Shown piece after piece: positions 10,150 to 22,677 of a stretch of 64,000 nucleotides of DNA (position 1 is the stretch's first letter; every line of letters begins with the position of its first letter). Source of the DNA: Euborellia annulipes. Its lineage: Eukaryota > Arthropoda > Insecta > Dermaptera > Anisolabididae. A model generated the notes under the pieces. The model saw only the letters and a list, made by a program, of their open reading frames with translations. It made no database searches and had not been told where the DNA came from. Location: positions 121,312-185,311 of the forward strand of contig JAKCPI010025617.1 of assembly GCA_023213315.1 (NCBI GenBank), given 5' to 3'. The translations under genes and the position numbers were made by a program.

Positions 10150-11529
10150 ATTTAGACCCAGTCCTCCTTGCCCAGTCCTCATTTTTCTATTGATATCCAA
10201 TATAATTTAGAAAAGGTTCCATCACTTAGATGGAAAAGTTTAAATAACTTTAATAATATATTTTTAGAAAATTAAATTCAAGGTTTCAATTACACGTTAA
10301 TTAATTAAATTGAGGATAATTTATTTTGGATAAAAATACGTGTTATTCCTTCTACTATCCTTTAATATTTAAAATACAGAACAAAAAGTTCTCATAAAAA
10401 TAAAAACCATTTATTTAATTTATTTTTATTCAATAAATTCTTTTAACTTCAAGAGATAAAATAAAGTTGGTTAGAGGGTAAATCCTAATTAGTTGTAATC
10501 ATGATAGCATCAGAAAAATAAAATTTGTATTTATGTGTTTTGGGACTCCCGAAAGCAGCAGCTCAGGTAAATAAACCAGGGACAATTTGGCGTATTTACG
10601 ACCCATTTAAAAACACTTTTATTTTTTTTCATCCCCGCCAAACAGTTGTAATTGCATTTAATTAGTAATCGGCGACGTTTTTAGGGTTAATAGAGCGTCG
10701 GATGGAACGAAACGGCCGGGTGGTCGGCCATTTGCCACAAACGGCCCTCCGTGCCATTATCATTGCCATTTAACTATTTATTACAATCCTCAGATTGACC
10801 GATCTCCCGTCTCTCTTCGAGGCAGTTTCAATTTATCCTCTCCTTTGACAAACCAAATTTTAAAGCTTATTTTTTTTAATGTTACTAAACTATTAAAACG
10901 CTATAAAAAAAAAAAACTTGCAGAGTTTTCTTTCCGAAGTTCTTTTTTTTTTATTAAGTTACATTCCTCTTTTTTAGAATGACTTATACAATAAAGTGAA
11001 AATAAAATAAAGTGTGCAAATAATAAAAGAAAGCAACCATATTTTAAGTTTTTTTTTACAGTTGGTTGCTTGAAAGTATCAATATTTATTTTTTATCGCC
11101 GTCATTCCAGTTTAATAATTTTAAATAATGGAATAGGAAATTTTTGTTCATATATTTTTTTTCCTGTTGGCAAAAAAAAAATTTAAATCTTAATAAATCA
11201 AATAAGTAATAATTTAATAAAATAGAGTCGTTGTGGTTATTAAACCTCTGATTTAGGGGTCTGGATTTCCTGATCTTTTGATGATTCTTCAAATGAAGTA
11301 AAAGGAAAATATTTATAAACTTGTTTATAATAAATTTTCATTTAAAAAAAATAAAACAAGGATAATTTTTTCACCTTTAATGAAGACCGCATTATAATAA
11401 AGTAATAAAATAAATCGTCAGTCTGTGCATTTTGCTTACAGAGAAGTGAAAGATAGGCAACCCAAATGACCAATTTGCTATTGGATTTTTTTTTTTCAAA
11501 TACTCCAGACATCGGATCAAGTTATTAAA
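10150..11529. other. Mostly AT-rich, with a unique GC-richer island
   Basis: The island at about 10615-10860 is non-repetitive within this window. It includes TTGCATTTAATTAGTAATCG (a homeodomain-type TAATTAG core) and CGGCCGGGTGGTCGGCCATT. Its composition and lack of repeats fit a conserved regulatory element, but this is inference only. The rest is AT-rich without recognised features. Confidence 0.35.
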
Positions 11530-11537
11530 CTCTAGAG

Positions 11538-12093
11538 CACTGATTCTTAACCGGTACTTCGTGAGCTTTGTGCAAGTCCTCCGCGAAATTATTAAAGATA
11601 TTTCTTGATTGTTAGCCAAAAATGGAAATGGTCGGGTATTTTTTTAAAAATTATCATTTTAATTATTTCAAAAATGCGCGGCAAAAGCTCGAGATTGGTG
11701 ACCCCAAGCAATCAGCTTGTAGAACGTCCCCCGTTAGCCATCGTTTCTATGTATTTTAAATTTATTTATCTATCCCCTAAATGGCCACAGTAGCTGAAAA
11801 GGGTAAAAAAAATTATTTCACAAGTTTTTTTTTTTTTTTTTCTTTTAAACATTCACACTTTTTTCTCATTCACACTCACATTCACACAGTCTTTTCGGCA
11901 ACTTAGGCCATATAAGACGTCAAGATAACCGTTATTTCATGAAAATATCTATTGGGGGTATTTCTATTTAAGCCATTTCACAAGTTATTGTCTCAAATTT
12001 TTTTAAAATTTTCTACTAGTTGAAGTTGAAGTTCTTCAAATTTTTCGTATAATCAAAAGTGATCCCTGCCTTTAAAAACGTTAAGAAGCACTA
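11538..12093. mobile_element. hAT non-autonomous element with 8-bp target duplication and nested SINE
   Basis: Left end CACTGATTCTTAACCGGTAC and right end AACGTTAAGAAGCACTA are inverted-repeat partners. Flanks are CTCTAGAG (11530-11537) and CTCTAGAA (12094-12101), a 7-of-8 match to the 8-bp duplication made by hAT transposases. A minus-strand SINE lies inside at 11827-11977. No transposase frame remains, so it would have needed transposase from elsewhere. Confidence 0.7.
11827..11977 (-). mobile_element. SINE family 1, tail-proximal part
   Basis: On the plus strand it starts with poly(T), ATTCACACTTTTTTCTCATT and CTTTTCGGCAACTTAGGCC, then GATAACCGTTATT and GGGGGTATTTCTATTTAAGCC. This is the reverse complement of the SINE body and tail. 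It lacks the tRNA-like head and is nested in a hAT element. Confidence 0.8.
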
Positions 12094-12101
12094 CTCTAGA
12101 A

Positions 12102-13616
12102 TTTAACAAGAGCAAACGTAGTCCGCTCATTTCCCAACAAAAAAAAAGGGTGGGACAGGACTTTTAAAAGAACTAATTTTTTTTTTTTTAATATACAGTG
12201 CAAGAATACAACTTTGCCATTTAGAGCAAATTCAAATCAAATTTCTGTCAATTAAGTACTATAATTTTAAAATTTTCAGAGTAATAGGCGGATCTTAGAA
12301 AGCAAAAATCGAGATTGGTAAAAAGAAAAACATTATAAAAACAATGAAAAAATTAAAATATTTAATTGACAAAAACAACTGAAATAAATTCAGGGGCTGG
12401 GCTTCTAACCCCCTCCCCCTAAAGAAAAAAAAAAAAAAATATTTAGAGAGAAATAATAGGTCTAGTTACGCTTTGGCTTGACCATTGAAGTATATAATTG
12501 AAATATAATTTACACATTTTGCCCTCCATTCTGCTCGTTTCATTTTTTGCACGCAAGTGAACACTAAAAAATAAAAGGCCCAAACGAATAAACCTAATAA
12601 TTAATTTTTAAACACTGTTATAAATTATAAAAATCTTTATTAATCATCCATATCGTTCAATTTTCTGTCTAGATTCGTGAAATAAGATTGACCCAAAAAT
12701 CTTAACTTTTGCCCTTTGAATTAAAAAAACAAAAAATATTTTAATTGTTATTTGTAAGTTTATTCTTAAAATAGGGTAAAAGATTTGATTTGAAAATCAA
12801 AATTGAATATAGTTATTTCTATTATAAATAATATTTGTGTTAATTTAACCGTTTATATATGTCATACAGAGAGACATTAGAGGGTGATTGTGTTGATGGA
12901 AATTGATATCACCGGCGACAGGTGGCTTATTCTGTTCACAATCGATAACAATCAGCTGGCGTTCATTCATTTAACCTTAGATCTCAGTTGATGGATTTTA
13001 TACTCATTTCGCCTCCGCTGTTCTCTAGCTTATATTTATTATTTTTATTTATAAAATGTTATTACAAATCAAATCAAAAAGGGATAAATAAAAAATTCGA
13101 TCAAAAAATTCGAAGAAGAAATGAAAATTCAAAAAAAAAAAAAAAAAAAGAATAATGAAAAAATAAAATCTGCCAACTTGATTGAGAATATTTTAGTTTC
13201 GTTCAGAAACATTTCGGATGAATCACTATTTTTTGAATAACATAATATAAACCCTTAAAATTTTAATAAGAGATCATATGATTAAATCATTGATTTTGTT
13301 TAAATTAGTTGATAATTTGTAATTATTCGCTGATTAAAAAAAAATTATCTTTCTAGCAGCTGAGGTCATTAATTAATAATTAATTATGTGGAAGAGAACC
13401 GTTATTTTTATCTCTCTAGGTATATTTATTCATAATTAATTGGCTATTTTTTATCTAATTAATATCGATATACAGTATTTGTTAATTAGTAGGGAAAACA
13501 AGCAAAGGATCTTCCCTAATCGGAGTTTAAACTAATTGAAAAGTAACTGGTCCTAGGATACTTAATTTATTATTTTTTTTGTGACAAGACGATTCTAAAT
13601 TAATTATAGATAGGGG
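12102..13616. other. AT-rich stretch with one unique island
   Basis: At 12880-13020 a higher-complexity block (GGTGATTGTGTTGATGGAAA, ATCACCGGCGACAGGTGGC, CACAATCGATAACAATCAGC) recurs nowhere else in the window. It may be a regulatory element. The remainder has poly(A), for example at about 13131-13149, and no gene. Confidence 0.35.
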
Positions 13617-13624
13617 TGGATATT

Positions 13625-13821
13625 ATTGAGAAGGATGACGATAAATACAAATCTGGAGATGATTTTCAGGCCAATTTATTTGGATTATCTCCTCCAGCTA
13701 TGAGTAAACGTTTCGGACTCCTTCTTCAGGAATATGGTCTTAAATGGGATGGGAGGGGATAATCCAAATAAATTGGCCTGAAAATCATCTCCAGATTTTT
13801 ATCTATCGTCATCCTTCTCAA
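13625..13821. mobile_element. Foldback element with a hammerhead-like loop
   Basis: Arms at 13625-13695 and 13752-13821 are near-perfect reverse complements (CTGGAGATGATTTTCAGGCC is shared). The 56-bp loop, read on the minus strand, contains CTGAAGAAGGAGTCCGAAAC at about 13710-13730. That is a CTGA.GA box and a GAAAC box separated by a very short stem, as in degenerate hammerhead motifs. Non-coding. Confidence 0.6.
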
Positions 13822-14108
13822 ATTAATTATAAGTAAATTAGCAATATTACTTGCCAATTAACAGAAATTTATAACATGGCTTAATATTTCTGCGCTAAAA
13901 AATGACACGAAAAGTAGTCATGATTCACTCAAATAGGACATTTTTCTAAATTGTATGAAGGAAGAAAAGAAAAAGAAAAGAAATTTGGTCAATATACTGA
14001 ACTAAAAGATAAGGAATGACATTTCGGTTCTAAATAGGAGCTATCCTCAATCTATGAAGATCAATCAATACTAATAATGTAGAAAAACAAAGTACAAAAT
14101 TCTAAATA

Positions 14109-14410
14109 CAGTAGAGTCCCGGTAATCCGAACCTTCCGGTTAATCCGAACTCTTTTTGCGTACGATTTTTTTTTTTTTTAAGAGGAATATAAATGAAAAT
14201 TAGACATTAAAGGAACTTTATTTTATTATTATTATGAAATATTTATTTAGAGTTTAATATCACCGACAAGTTTCACGGTTTACAACGTTATAAATACGAC
14301 TTTATTATCAAAATTAACTAATTCAAGCTTACAATTCCGGTTAATCCGAACTTCCCGATAATCCGAACGACCCTCGGTCCCAATTAGTTCGGATTAACGG
14401 GACTCTACTG
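14109..14410. mobile_element. pogo/Tigger-like MITE
   Basis: The ends are CAGTAGAGTCCCGGTAATCC and its inverted partner GGATTAACGGGACTCTACTG, flanked by TA on both sides (14107-14108, 14411-14412). Internal copies of GGTTAATCCGAAC lie near both termini. TA targets and CAGTAGAGTC-type ends are standard for the pogo/Tigger branch of Tc1/mariner. At 302 bp it has no room for a transposase. Confidence 0.85.
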
Positions 14411-14412
14411 TA

Positions 14413-15292
14413 ATAAAAAAAGAAAAATATTTGAACTTTTTTTCTTGCAGTTCGGTGTTCAGAAAGAGTGTAAAATATTTCTTTATTTTGACTAGTTTTT
14501 TTTTTTTTTTTTTTTTTTTTCTAAAATAGGCCTAATTATTTTTTTCTTAGGAATTTAATCTCTACACACTCTATAAATATTGATATATTAGAGAATTTAT
14601 AAATAAGATTAATTATGGCTATTTAACTAAAATTTTATTTCCGTAAGATTTATTTATCTTGAGTGAAAATCTAATAAGTTTATCAAAGGACTGGCTGGCT
14701 GTGTGTGAAATTTAATTTATGATATGATAGGTAAATAATACTTTGGCATGAGTTTGTATAAAGTTTCGAGGTTCCATTAAGAAAATGGTCAATTAATAAT
14801 TGGCGGTGCTGACTTGACAAGAGGCGACTAGAGAATCGCTGAACATTCAATAAACGCAAGAGAGCTGAAGGACTCATGATCGGCCATAAGGGCGTCTTGA
14901 GATGCTGCGACCCAGCCAAATTAGAGAATTAATAATACAAAAAAAAAAGTGTCAAGTGTTAAAAAAGGAGAGAAGCTTAAAAAAACACCTCGAAATCTAT
15001 TGATCCATCATTACAATAACAAAAAAAAGAGAAAGTAAAAAAAGATTTACGAGTGGTTTGAATAATTTTTTTATTCTTAAAATATATAATATTCACTAGC
15101 TGTCCCAGAGGCCAGGGGGTGATAAAATATACTGATGTTATGATTTTGATCACAAAGTTCTTCACTAATACTAAAATATAATAAATAATTACTACTCTTC
15201 CGTCCTTGAATACGCCACTGAGGCAGTCCTCTTCCTCTTGGTCTCATCTAATCCAAAAATATAGAAGAGGGGAGGGGGGACCATCATTTTTT
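14413..15292. other. AT-rich stretch, one hAT-like terminus
   Basis: At 15198-15222, read on the minus strand, CAGTGGCGTATTCAAGGACG resembles a hAT-type end. No partner was identified. A poly(T) run lies at about 14499-14520. No gene is recognised. Confidence 0.35.
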
Positions 15293-15432
15293 TTTAGGTC
15301 TTTTCGGCATCTTAGGCCATATAGATAGACTTTCAACGATAAATTAGGAGAGTCCAGGCATATTTATTTCCCCATTTGATATCCAAATGATTTAAATAAA
15401 TTATTCGGACTGCCTGAGATCTGAACCATTGG
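15293..15432 (-). mobile_element. SINE family 1, diverged copy
   Basis: The plus strand shows CTTTTCGGCATCTTAGGCC, GAGTCCAGGCATATTTATTT, GATATCCAAATGATTTAAAT and TCGGACTGCCTGAGATCTGA, the reverse complement of the SINE core and the B-box side of its head. More diverged than the other copies. Confidence 0.7.
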
Positions 15433-15464
15433 CTTCCTGATCATTATTGACATTTGTCAATAAA

Positions 15465-15626
15465 AGGAGAGGTGCCAGCCAAACATGAAAATCTCAATAA
15501 AAGAAAACAACTTTAATTAAATAACGTCATAGGAACTGATGGCGTTATTTAAATAAAGTCGAAACGTTTTCTTTCATTGAGATTTTCATTCGATAGAGGC
15601 TATCCTGTTTGGCAGGCATTCTCTCC
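15465..15626. mobile_element. Foldback element with a hammerhead-like core
   Basis: Inverted arms: GAGAGGTGCCAGCCAAAC...CATGAAAATCTCAAT...AATAACG on the left; CGTTATT...ATTGAGATTTTCATT...GTTTGGCAGGCATTCTC on the right, with a 15-bp indel. At 15535-15566 (+) lies CTGATGG, an AT-rich stem region and GTCGAAACG. The CTGATG and GAAAC boxes are close to hammerhead consensus; the last base of the first box is G, not A. Confidence 0.6.
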
Positions 15627-17201
15627 TTTTATTTATCTATTTTTCATGTAAGTGTATATAAGTGGGGTTCCAGGGTTTTGTTAAAGAGGGGGAAGCGATA
15701 TTTTTTTTTTTTTTTTTTTTAGAGGAGATCAAGAGGCAGTAGCTGAAAAATTCCATCTTTGAGTATAGTGTCTTAGCGAGGGGGTGGGCAAGGGGGGCAT
15801 CATGCCCCTGGCGCAACTCACAAATGGTCCGCAAAATAAAAAATTGCTGGGTTTTATTTAACTACATTTTTTGTCTCAAATTTAAAGCCTTGCTTGAGCC
15901 TATTTATTTCACTTTATTTATTTATTAATTTGCGAGTATATTTTACATATAATATTATGGTTTTCGAATGGGGGGGGGGGGCGCTAAAAAGGTATTGTGC
16001 TCCGGGGGAGTACCTCAAATTTTGAAATAAATATTCTAGAAATTTCAAAGATAACGTCATCGCCATGGATATGTTTTTAATTGGTATAATAATAACATAT
16101 TAGGCTACATGTAAGGGGGATGAGAAAGATTGTATTTCGTTTTTAACCCTACTCGATGTTTCTAAACATTAGAGAGACAGAAGATGACAAAATCAGCTGA
16201 TCTTTTGACAAATGAGAAGAGAAAATCCCTCGTTTTAACATCATTCATGTTATACCCATATTAATTGTCAGAGCTAGCTAGCATCGACTTAATTCAACAG
16301 ACTTTAAAAGGCTTTTTTATTAAAAAAATAAATAAATGGATTATATACAAAAAGATATTCTTTAAAACAAAATAGGAACGTATTGTTCACACTCAGACTA
16401 TAGACACAAACAACTCTTATAAAAGTTAAAAAAAAAATCTCAAACATACAGGCTTGAATTTTTTTTAGTTTTCTTGTCAGATATATTGTTTGTTATAATA
16501 ATCAGCTCAACTTCAACAGAGAGTTATTTTTTTTTTTATTTCAACTTTCTCCTCAATCTTTTTCTTTCTCAAAAATTTTGTTTTCTTTTTATTGGGAATC
16601 TTTCCTATCAATATCTAATATCAAAAAGAGAAAAAATAAATTATTGAAAGGTTTTTGTTTGTGTTTGTTTATCCGTATTAAAAGTTAACAAGTAAACTTA
16701 AAAAAAAATAATAATAAATTTAGTATTAATTTAAACTTGTTTAGAGTGGTATCAATTTGGGAGCCAATATTGTAAAATTTTTTTTTTATTAAGCTTATTT
16801 TTATTCACAAACAAATAACTAATATCAAGAGAAGATAAAATTCAAATACTAGAAGTAATAGTTTAATAGAATTAATTCAATATTCACGATAGAAAAATAT
16901 TTTCTAAACAATTTTTTCATTCAAACTTTAACGTTGAAACTTGCAAATTTATGATTCTATTTTACGGATTTCTATAAAGGGATAATTTTTGTTTTATATT
17001 TTCATTTATTATTTATGAGGAATATAGAATGTAGAGTTATGGTTTTTCATAGCGTTTATAAAATATTGAATATCAAATAGCTCTTTTAAAAAATTCATTA
17101 GCAAAAATGAAAATTTTAAATATAAACGAAATGTTTAAATATCGGGTGTATAAAATTGTTTATTTTCTTTTTTGAAAATAAAATTGAAACGATAACATAA
17201 T
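15627..17201. other. AT-rich stretch, no gene seen
   Basis: Contains a poly(T) run at about 15699-15720 and a G run at about 15970-15981. No reading frame or repeat family is supported. Confidence 0.5.
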
Positions 17202-17856
17202 AAAAAATCTGGTGTGACTGGTCGCACAGCACACAACTTTCTCTTACCCTTCGGCAAGAGAAAGTTGTGTACTGTGCTGGTATCACCAGATTTTTTGTTT
17301 CGACCTATATTTAGTTTCCACCGATTACATGTATTAGAATTCAAGAGGGAAAATTTATAAACATGGGAAAAGATTTACTGTATATTTTGGTAACATGGCA
17401 AGCATTTTCTCCTCTTTTCTATGGAGTACATGAATAAAGTGGCCTTCAGAAGATTTCAATGGCAAAATGAGAATATACATATTAAAGAGCATCTAAAAAA
17501 TAATTGATTTTTGAATTTTAATCACAATTTGAGTTTGAACGAATTTTGAGAAAATCGAAAAAAAAAACAACTGAAAAAGTGCATCAGTAAAGTACTAGTA
17601 CCCTTTGGCTGATTTTGTTCAAAAGCTGTCACGTCCCTAGGGGATGCCTAACTTAAATATAAAATTTCAACTTCCTAGCTCTTTTCGTTCTTGAAATATT
17701 TTGTTCACAGACAGACAATGTCGCGAAAACCACTTTTTTGGATTCAGGGGACCTCAAAACGTGTATATCCGTCAAAATCACGACATCGAATATATGACAT
17801 GAATCCAATACTTCTCTCTATATATATTAACATATATAAAGGTAAGAGAAAGTAAA
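17202..17856 (+). mobile_element. Hairpin-ended repeat, copy C (best full-length example)
   Basis: Hairpin 1 at 17206-17293: CTGGTGTGACTGGTCGCACA, then an inner stem with ACTTTCTCTTACC, a TTCGG-type loop and the matching AAGAGAAAGTTGTG, closing with ATCACCAGA. The body has GGCAAAATGAGAATATACAT (about 17461), an acceptor-like AAGTACTAGTAC tract, CACAGACAGACAATGTCGCG and TTCAGGGGACCTCAAAACGT. Hairpin 2 at about 17808-17856 has the terminal stem GGTAAGAGAAAGTA. About 655 bp, without coding capacity. Confidence 0.8.
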
Positions 17857-19171
17857 AATTTGAGAAATATAGGCTGCTTGAAATTAAATAATTTTACCAT
17901 GACGAAAGTTAGGACTTCCCACCCTACACAGCAACCCTCGTTAAGTTAATTTGGCATATCAATTTCTGCTGGTTGTTCTTTTATCATCCCTCATATTTTC
18001 ACACAACATTCAATTACTATCTCTTGTTTTAATCTAAACATTGAATACAAAATTCTTCTATTGCATGATAAAGTGATGGCCAATGAATCATTATTTTAAC
18101 GAGAAAATTTTAATTAAATATTAAATTATATTGAAGAAGGGAGGAAATTAAAAAAAAATAATCTAGATATCATGTATTCGATACAAATACTTTTGAACTT
18201 AAAGAGGGGTTAAATTTTTAATGTTTATAATACTTTTCCCTTGCAATTATCTATAAAAGTGAAAGCAAGTAGTAGCATTTATTCAGGATTTTTTAAGGCA
18301 CTGTGTTTAAAACTGCCACAAAATGAACTTGAACTCTTCTGTTTGATAAACTCCACGTGAATAAAAATATTTTTAAATAAAAAACTGTCAGAGAAATAAA
18401 ATAATCTCAGTGAAATTAAAATAAATGTATTTTTTTTTGGAAATCTCTGAACTTTGAGACGACATCAAAAAGAATTCAGGTTAATCCAAATGTTTTTCTT
18501 CTACTGTATGTAACGATCTCTTGTAAGTTTTCTAAATAAACGAAACGCCTGCAGATCAAGAGAAGTTATGAAAAAAAAAACGCAATTTCACTTTTTTTCG
18601 TTTCTCTCTTTCTCTCTCTCTCTTTTCAAGCCCTTTACATAGTTATCCACTCAAATAAACATGACCAGATTCATTTCTTAGAGTATGCAAAACATTATTT
18701 CCCTTGGTAAAGAGAACATGTGTTTTTTTTTTTTTGTTTTTCATTGTTAAATAAATTTTTTTTTTTTTTTTTTTTAGTATACGAATCACGCGTATTCTAA
18801 TAAATGCAATTTTACAACGGAATTGAGTGGTTGGGGAAATTTTCTTAATAAATCTCTTTGCCACAAACTACCCTTCCGAATGCCTACCCTGATTTTTTTT
18901 AGGAAGAGGGGGGAGGAATAGAGGTACAATTTAACCAGCATTCAAGAATTCCTGCGACACGTAGGGAATAAATAAATATTTCGGTTTGCATTGATAATAG
19001 GCTTACCGGTGACGTCACATGGGGCTGCCTTTTGAAAATCTAATAGCATTAGGAACAATTTTAAATTCGTTTCATTCTATACGTATTTGTAGCTAAAGGG
19101 AATATTCTTTTTTTATTATGCTTGGTTTGTAGAGAATAAAATCCGACCTTTGTTTTAACTGAAATGGTAAT
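17857..19171. other. AT-rich stretch, no gene seen
   Basis: Low-complexity runs of T and A (for example 18720-18776) dominate. Nothing is recognised. Confidence 0.5.
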
Positions 19172-19412
19172 TAAAAAATCTGGTGTGACTGGTCGCAAAG
19201 CACCAAAGGTAAGAGAAAGTTGTGTTCTGTGCTTGTTAAAATAAAAAACAAACCAAAATTGCATTAATCCGTCCCTGCAAGGGGGTGCCTAACTTAAATA
19301 TAAAATTTCAACCACCTAGCTCTTTTCGTTCTTGAGATATTTTGTTTACAGACCCACACACACACAGACAGACAGAAAGACCTGGGAAAACCACTGCTCG
19401 TTTCAGCTCAGG
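19172..19412 (+). mobile_element. Hairpin-ended repeat, copy D (internally deleted)
   Basis: Part of hairpin 1 (19178-19240, CTGGTGTGACTGGTCGCAAA, AGAGAAAGTTGTGTTCTGTG) joins abruptly to the distal body (CCTAACTTAAATATAAAATT at about 19288, then ACACACACAGACAGACAG). About 400 bp of the body and the terminal hairpin 2 are missing. It runs into the next hammerhead-like locus. Confidence 0.65.
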
Positions 19413-19417
19413 GGAAC

Positions 19418-19520
19418 TGACTATGTTAGTCGTATTATCTAAATAAAGGTAAAACGTTTTCTTATATTGGGAGTTTTATTCGTTAAACGTTACTCTATTG
19501 GCTGACTTTCTTTCTTGTCA
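19418..19520 (+). mobile_element. Hammerhead-like locus, half-copy related to 15465-15626
   Basis: CTGACTATGTTAGTCGTATT, then ATCTAAATAAAGGTAAAACG, GTTTTCTTATATTGGGAGTT and TTGGCTGACTTTC parallel the right half of the 15.5-kb foldback. The GAAAC box is changed to AAAAC. The left arm is absent. Confidence 0.45.
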
Positions 19521-20354
19521 ATTTTCTGATCTATATGGACCCTATATAGATAAAAAAAATTAAAACTGGTAGGCTATATTATAGCCTACCAGAATTTTTT
19601 TTTTGGCTACATCGGCCTCGTTCCCTTAAAGAATTTAGTATTGAGTATTTAGTATAATATTTTAACATATTTTTCTCCTTATATTTTTATTTATTTATTT
19701 TTTTTTTAGATTCCCCTCTCCTTATTACGGCTCTACTTTTTTGAATGGATTATGAAAATCTTTTGTTTGTATTATCAGGTTTTCCTTGTTTCTTTCAAAT
19801 CTTTTAATTAAAAATATTTAATATTAAAGATTTTATTTTTTGCCTTTCATTAATTAATTCCTTAAGAATTAATAATGGATGATTTATTTCATTGAAAAGT
19901 CAGAATTCTTTTTTTTTTTCTCTCTCTCTCTTTGTGTTCGAAAAACAATATTTTCCTCCTTTCTTGGAGGCTTTAATTCCTCTTGAGCTCTCTAATTGGC
20001 ATCTATTTCTTCTTTTTGAATTTGGTCCAAATGGCGGACTTTTAGCTCCGATGCTTTGCTTCTCTTTCTCTCTTCTAATAGATAGATAGGTCAAAAATGT
20101 TTATCTATCTTTATATAGAAAAAAGAAAAAAAATTTCTTTAACTTTTTAGTTTTATTGTATAATTCATTCATTCCCTTTAATATTAAATAAATATTATTG
20201 ATTATTTTGTGAGTGAATTTGAATATTGTAATAAATAATTCCAGAAAAAAGAGAAAAAATATAGATAAATAAAAAATATATATCCTTTTAAATAATAAGT
20301 TTTTGATGGCAAAAAAATATTTAACTAGTTTTTCTTCTTTCCGATCTTGTTAAT
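19521..20354. other. AT-rich stretch, no gene seen
   Basis: A short palindrome lies at about 19561-19593 (CTGGTAGGCTATATTATAGC). No gene is supported; the frames at about 19890-20090 lie in pyrimidine-rich low-complexity DNA. Confidence 0.45.
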
Positions 20355-20355
20355 T

Positions 20356-20398
20356 TATGTTGACATTTCAGTCGCTTATTCCAATCTTCGTCAGGAAA
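20356..20398 (-). other. Hammerhead-like motif
   Basis: Read on the minus strand: CTGACGAAGATTGGAATAAG, then CGACTGAAATGTC. CTGACGA differs by one base from CTGATGA, and a GAAA box follows after an AGT..GACT-like stem. No flanking inverted repeat was identified. Confidence 0.4.
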
Positions 20399-20400
20399 TA

Positions 20401-21917
20401 GCTTGATTTTCCTTTGGGGGCATTTCGTATATCTCTTTTCAAAATATTAAGTTTAATTGTTACTCTTAAGAGTAATTTATACACAATGAAACATCAAATT
20501 ACTCGTTAATTAATAAAAAAAAAAATATCTGTTGAGGGAAGAAAAATAAATATTTTGAATCGATGACGAATTTCGTCACTTTGAGATAACAATCAGATGG
20601 AGACCTAAGAACAATGGATCAGACAACAAAAATTAAATGCATGGTTACTCCTATTTCGATCGAGGTTTATGAATAGTATTAATTCAAATAAGTCTGGAAA
20701 TTTTCAAATATATTATATTTTACTCCATTTTTCTTATGATAAATACCTCAATGTATATTTGTTTATTCCACTTGATAGAGTTCTCTCTTAATAAGGTCCT
20801 GCATTTTATACAATACATAAAAAAAAATGGGTACTAACAAGTGAAAAAATTTGCAAAATGTCTTTATTATTCGATTTATATATAATTTAATTTTGTCTTT
20901 TTTTTTTAAAGAAAAAATTTCATATCATTTATATTTATTGGTTTTATCATCAATAACAATTTTACAAAATGTCAATTCATATGATTGAAATTCAATAATC
21001 GGCCCAGTTAATAATTCTCGATGCTGTTAGGTGGAATGTTATTTTTTTTTTACATATCTCCTTTATAATAAAGGAAACAGGCGTTAGGGCGTCGGTATTT
21101 TCAACTCCATTTGCTGCTGTCTAGATGAAAGATCAGCAATCCGTTAAGATGGAGAGGAAAAGTGAGAAGAAAAGAAGCGAAACACACTTTTAATATAAAA
21201 ACCCCCTCAAGTAAGATTGACATTCATATAAACTCTATTCGGCGGGCGAAACTTGAAAATAGAGACTCGGTTGCATTTAGACACCCAAAAAAAAAAGTGA
21301 AAAGGTAAGGGCATAATCCAAAAAATCCCTTAAGAGCAACAAAATATTGCTTTTCAAAGAAAAATTTTTATATCTACATGGATTTGGATTCCATCTCTCT
21401 TTTTTCATTTTTTTTTTTTTTTTTTTTTTTAATTTTCATTATGCTCTAAATTCCATCTATTGCAATATAATTCATTTTTTTTTTTCATATATTTATTTCA
21501 TTTACACGTGCAAAAATATTTATTCCGACCTATTTAGAGAGAAAACGTATAAATATAAAATGATCAGAGAGAAAATATATTTTTAAAAAAATTTCTGTAA
21601 TTTTAATTTAAAGGGAATCTACCCTATAGATCTATACAACGGCCAGAGGCCGGTTGGGTTTAAGATGTGTGTTTGCATGCACGAATGTACCTCGGGTAAA
21701 TAAGGGGAATTTCAAATAATATTAATTAAAAACAATTTACACAAGTTAATATTAGACAATAGAGTGAAAAAAAAATTAATACAAAGAGGATATCCTGATA
21801 ATAATAATACTACAAATAATGAATGAAGGGTTGACCGAAAAAACTCATTTTTTTTTATTTCGAAATTGTAATAGTGCGGAAAACTTGTGAATTATATAGG
21901 GAAAAAAATTATCAAAA
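20401..21917. other. AT-rich stretch, no gene seen
   Basis: About 21060-21260 is less repetitive (CGTCGGTATTTTCAACTCC, ATTCGGCGGGCGAAACTTGA) but has no convincing frame. Poly(T) at about 21411-21430. Nothing else. Confidence 0.4.
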
Positions 21918-22022
21918 CTTTTGACATGAATCCAATACTTTCTATATATATTTATATATGTATATTAACATATACATATAGGTAAGAGGTAAGAAAATAG
22001 GTATAGGTAAGAAAAAGTAAAA
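21918..22022 (+). mobile_element. Hairpin-ended repeat, hairpin-2 end only
   Basis: TTTTGACATGAATCCAATAC, then CTTTCTATATA..TATATAGGTAAGAG, GTAAGAAAAAGTAAAA. It corresponds to the last ~100 bp of copy C, with the terminal stem partly repeated. Confidence 0.65.
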
Positions 22023-22677
22023 ATTCAAATCCGAATCGAGTTTAGTTTTATATACAAAAAGATGCGGTTACTCACCCCAGTAAAATTCTAAGTGGACTAA
22101 TCATATACTTTTCTACCTAATGAAAAAAATCCCTACAAAATACTGCAAGGGATTCGATGGGTTCCTAAGTTACCCAGTGATATTATTATCTGTTTATGAG
22201 AATTTCGAAATCTTCAAAAATTAATTCCTCCCCAGTAATAAGAAATTTTAGAATGACATTAAAAGGTTTCTATCCTACTAGGCCCTATACTATTTTCTAA
22301 ATATAGAATATAAATTTTAACTCAAACGGAATGCACTTATTTTTTAGTAAAAGTAAAAGTATTAAAAAACATAAATATCTTTGTGCATTATAGGGGATGA
22401 GGCATTAATCCCCTGGTTAAAGTCTTCATACCTCCCCCACCCCCTTTAAGAAAATGCGAGCCTTCCCCCCCGAAATTACTCTCAAAATAATTTGAATACA
22501 TTTATAAATAATTATTTTAATTTTTATTTTATTTTGAAATTATTTTATTTTAATTTTAAACCCTTAATCCACCCCTGTGTAAAAGTATATTAAGTAAATT
22601 TGATTATCAAAAATATAGACTATATAGAAAGAATATAATGGTAAATATTGGCGACTTAAGAAAAGATTTAAAAAAAT
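22023..22677. other. AT-rich stretch with weak transposon-like ends
   Basis: TAGGGGATGAGGCATTAATC near 22391 and, inverted, AATCCACCCCTGTG near 22567 look like ends of a short hAT-type element. They match poorly and lack a target duplication. No gene seen. Confidence 0.3.

Noticed and set aside
22391..22577. Possible hAT MITE
   Set aside because: Ends match poorly and flanking octamers differ; kept only as a remark in the stretch annotation.
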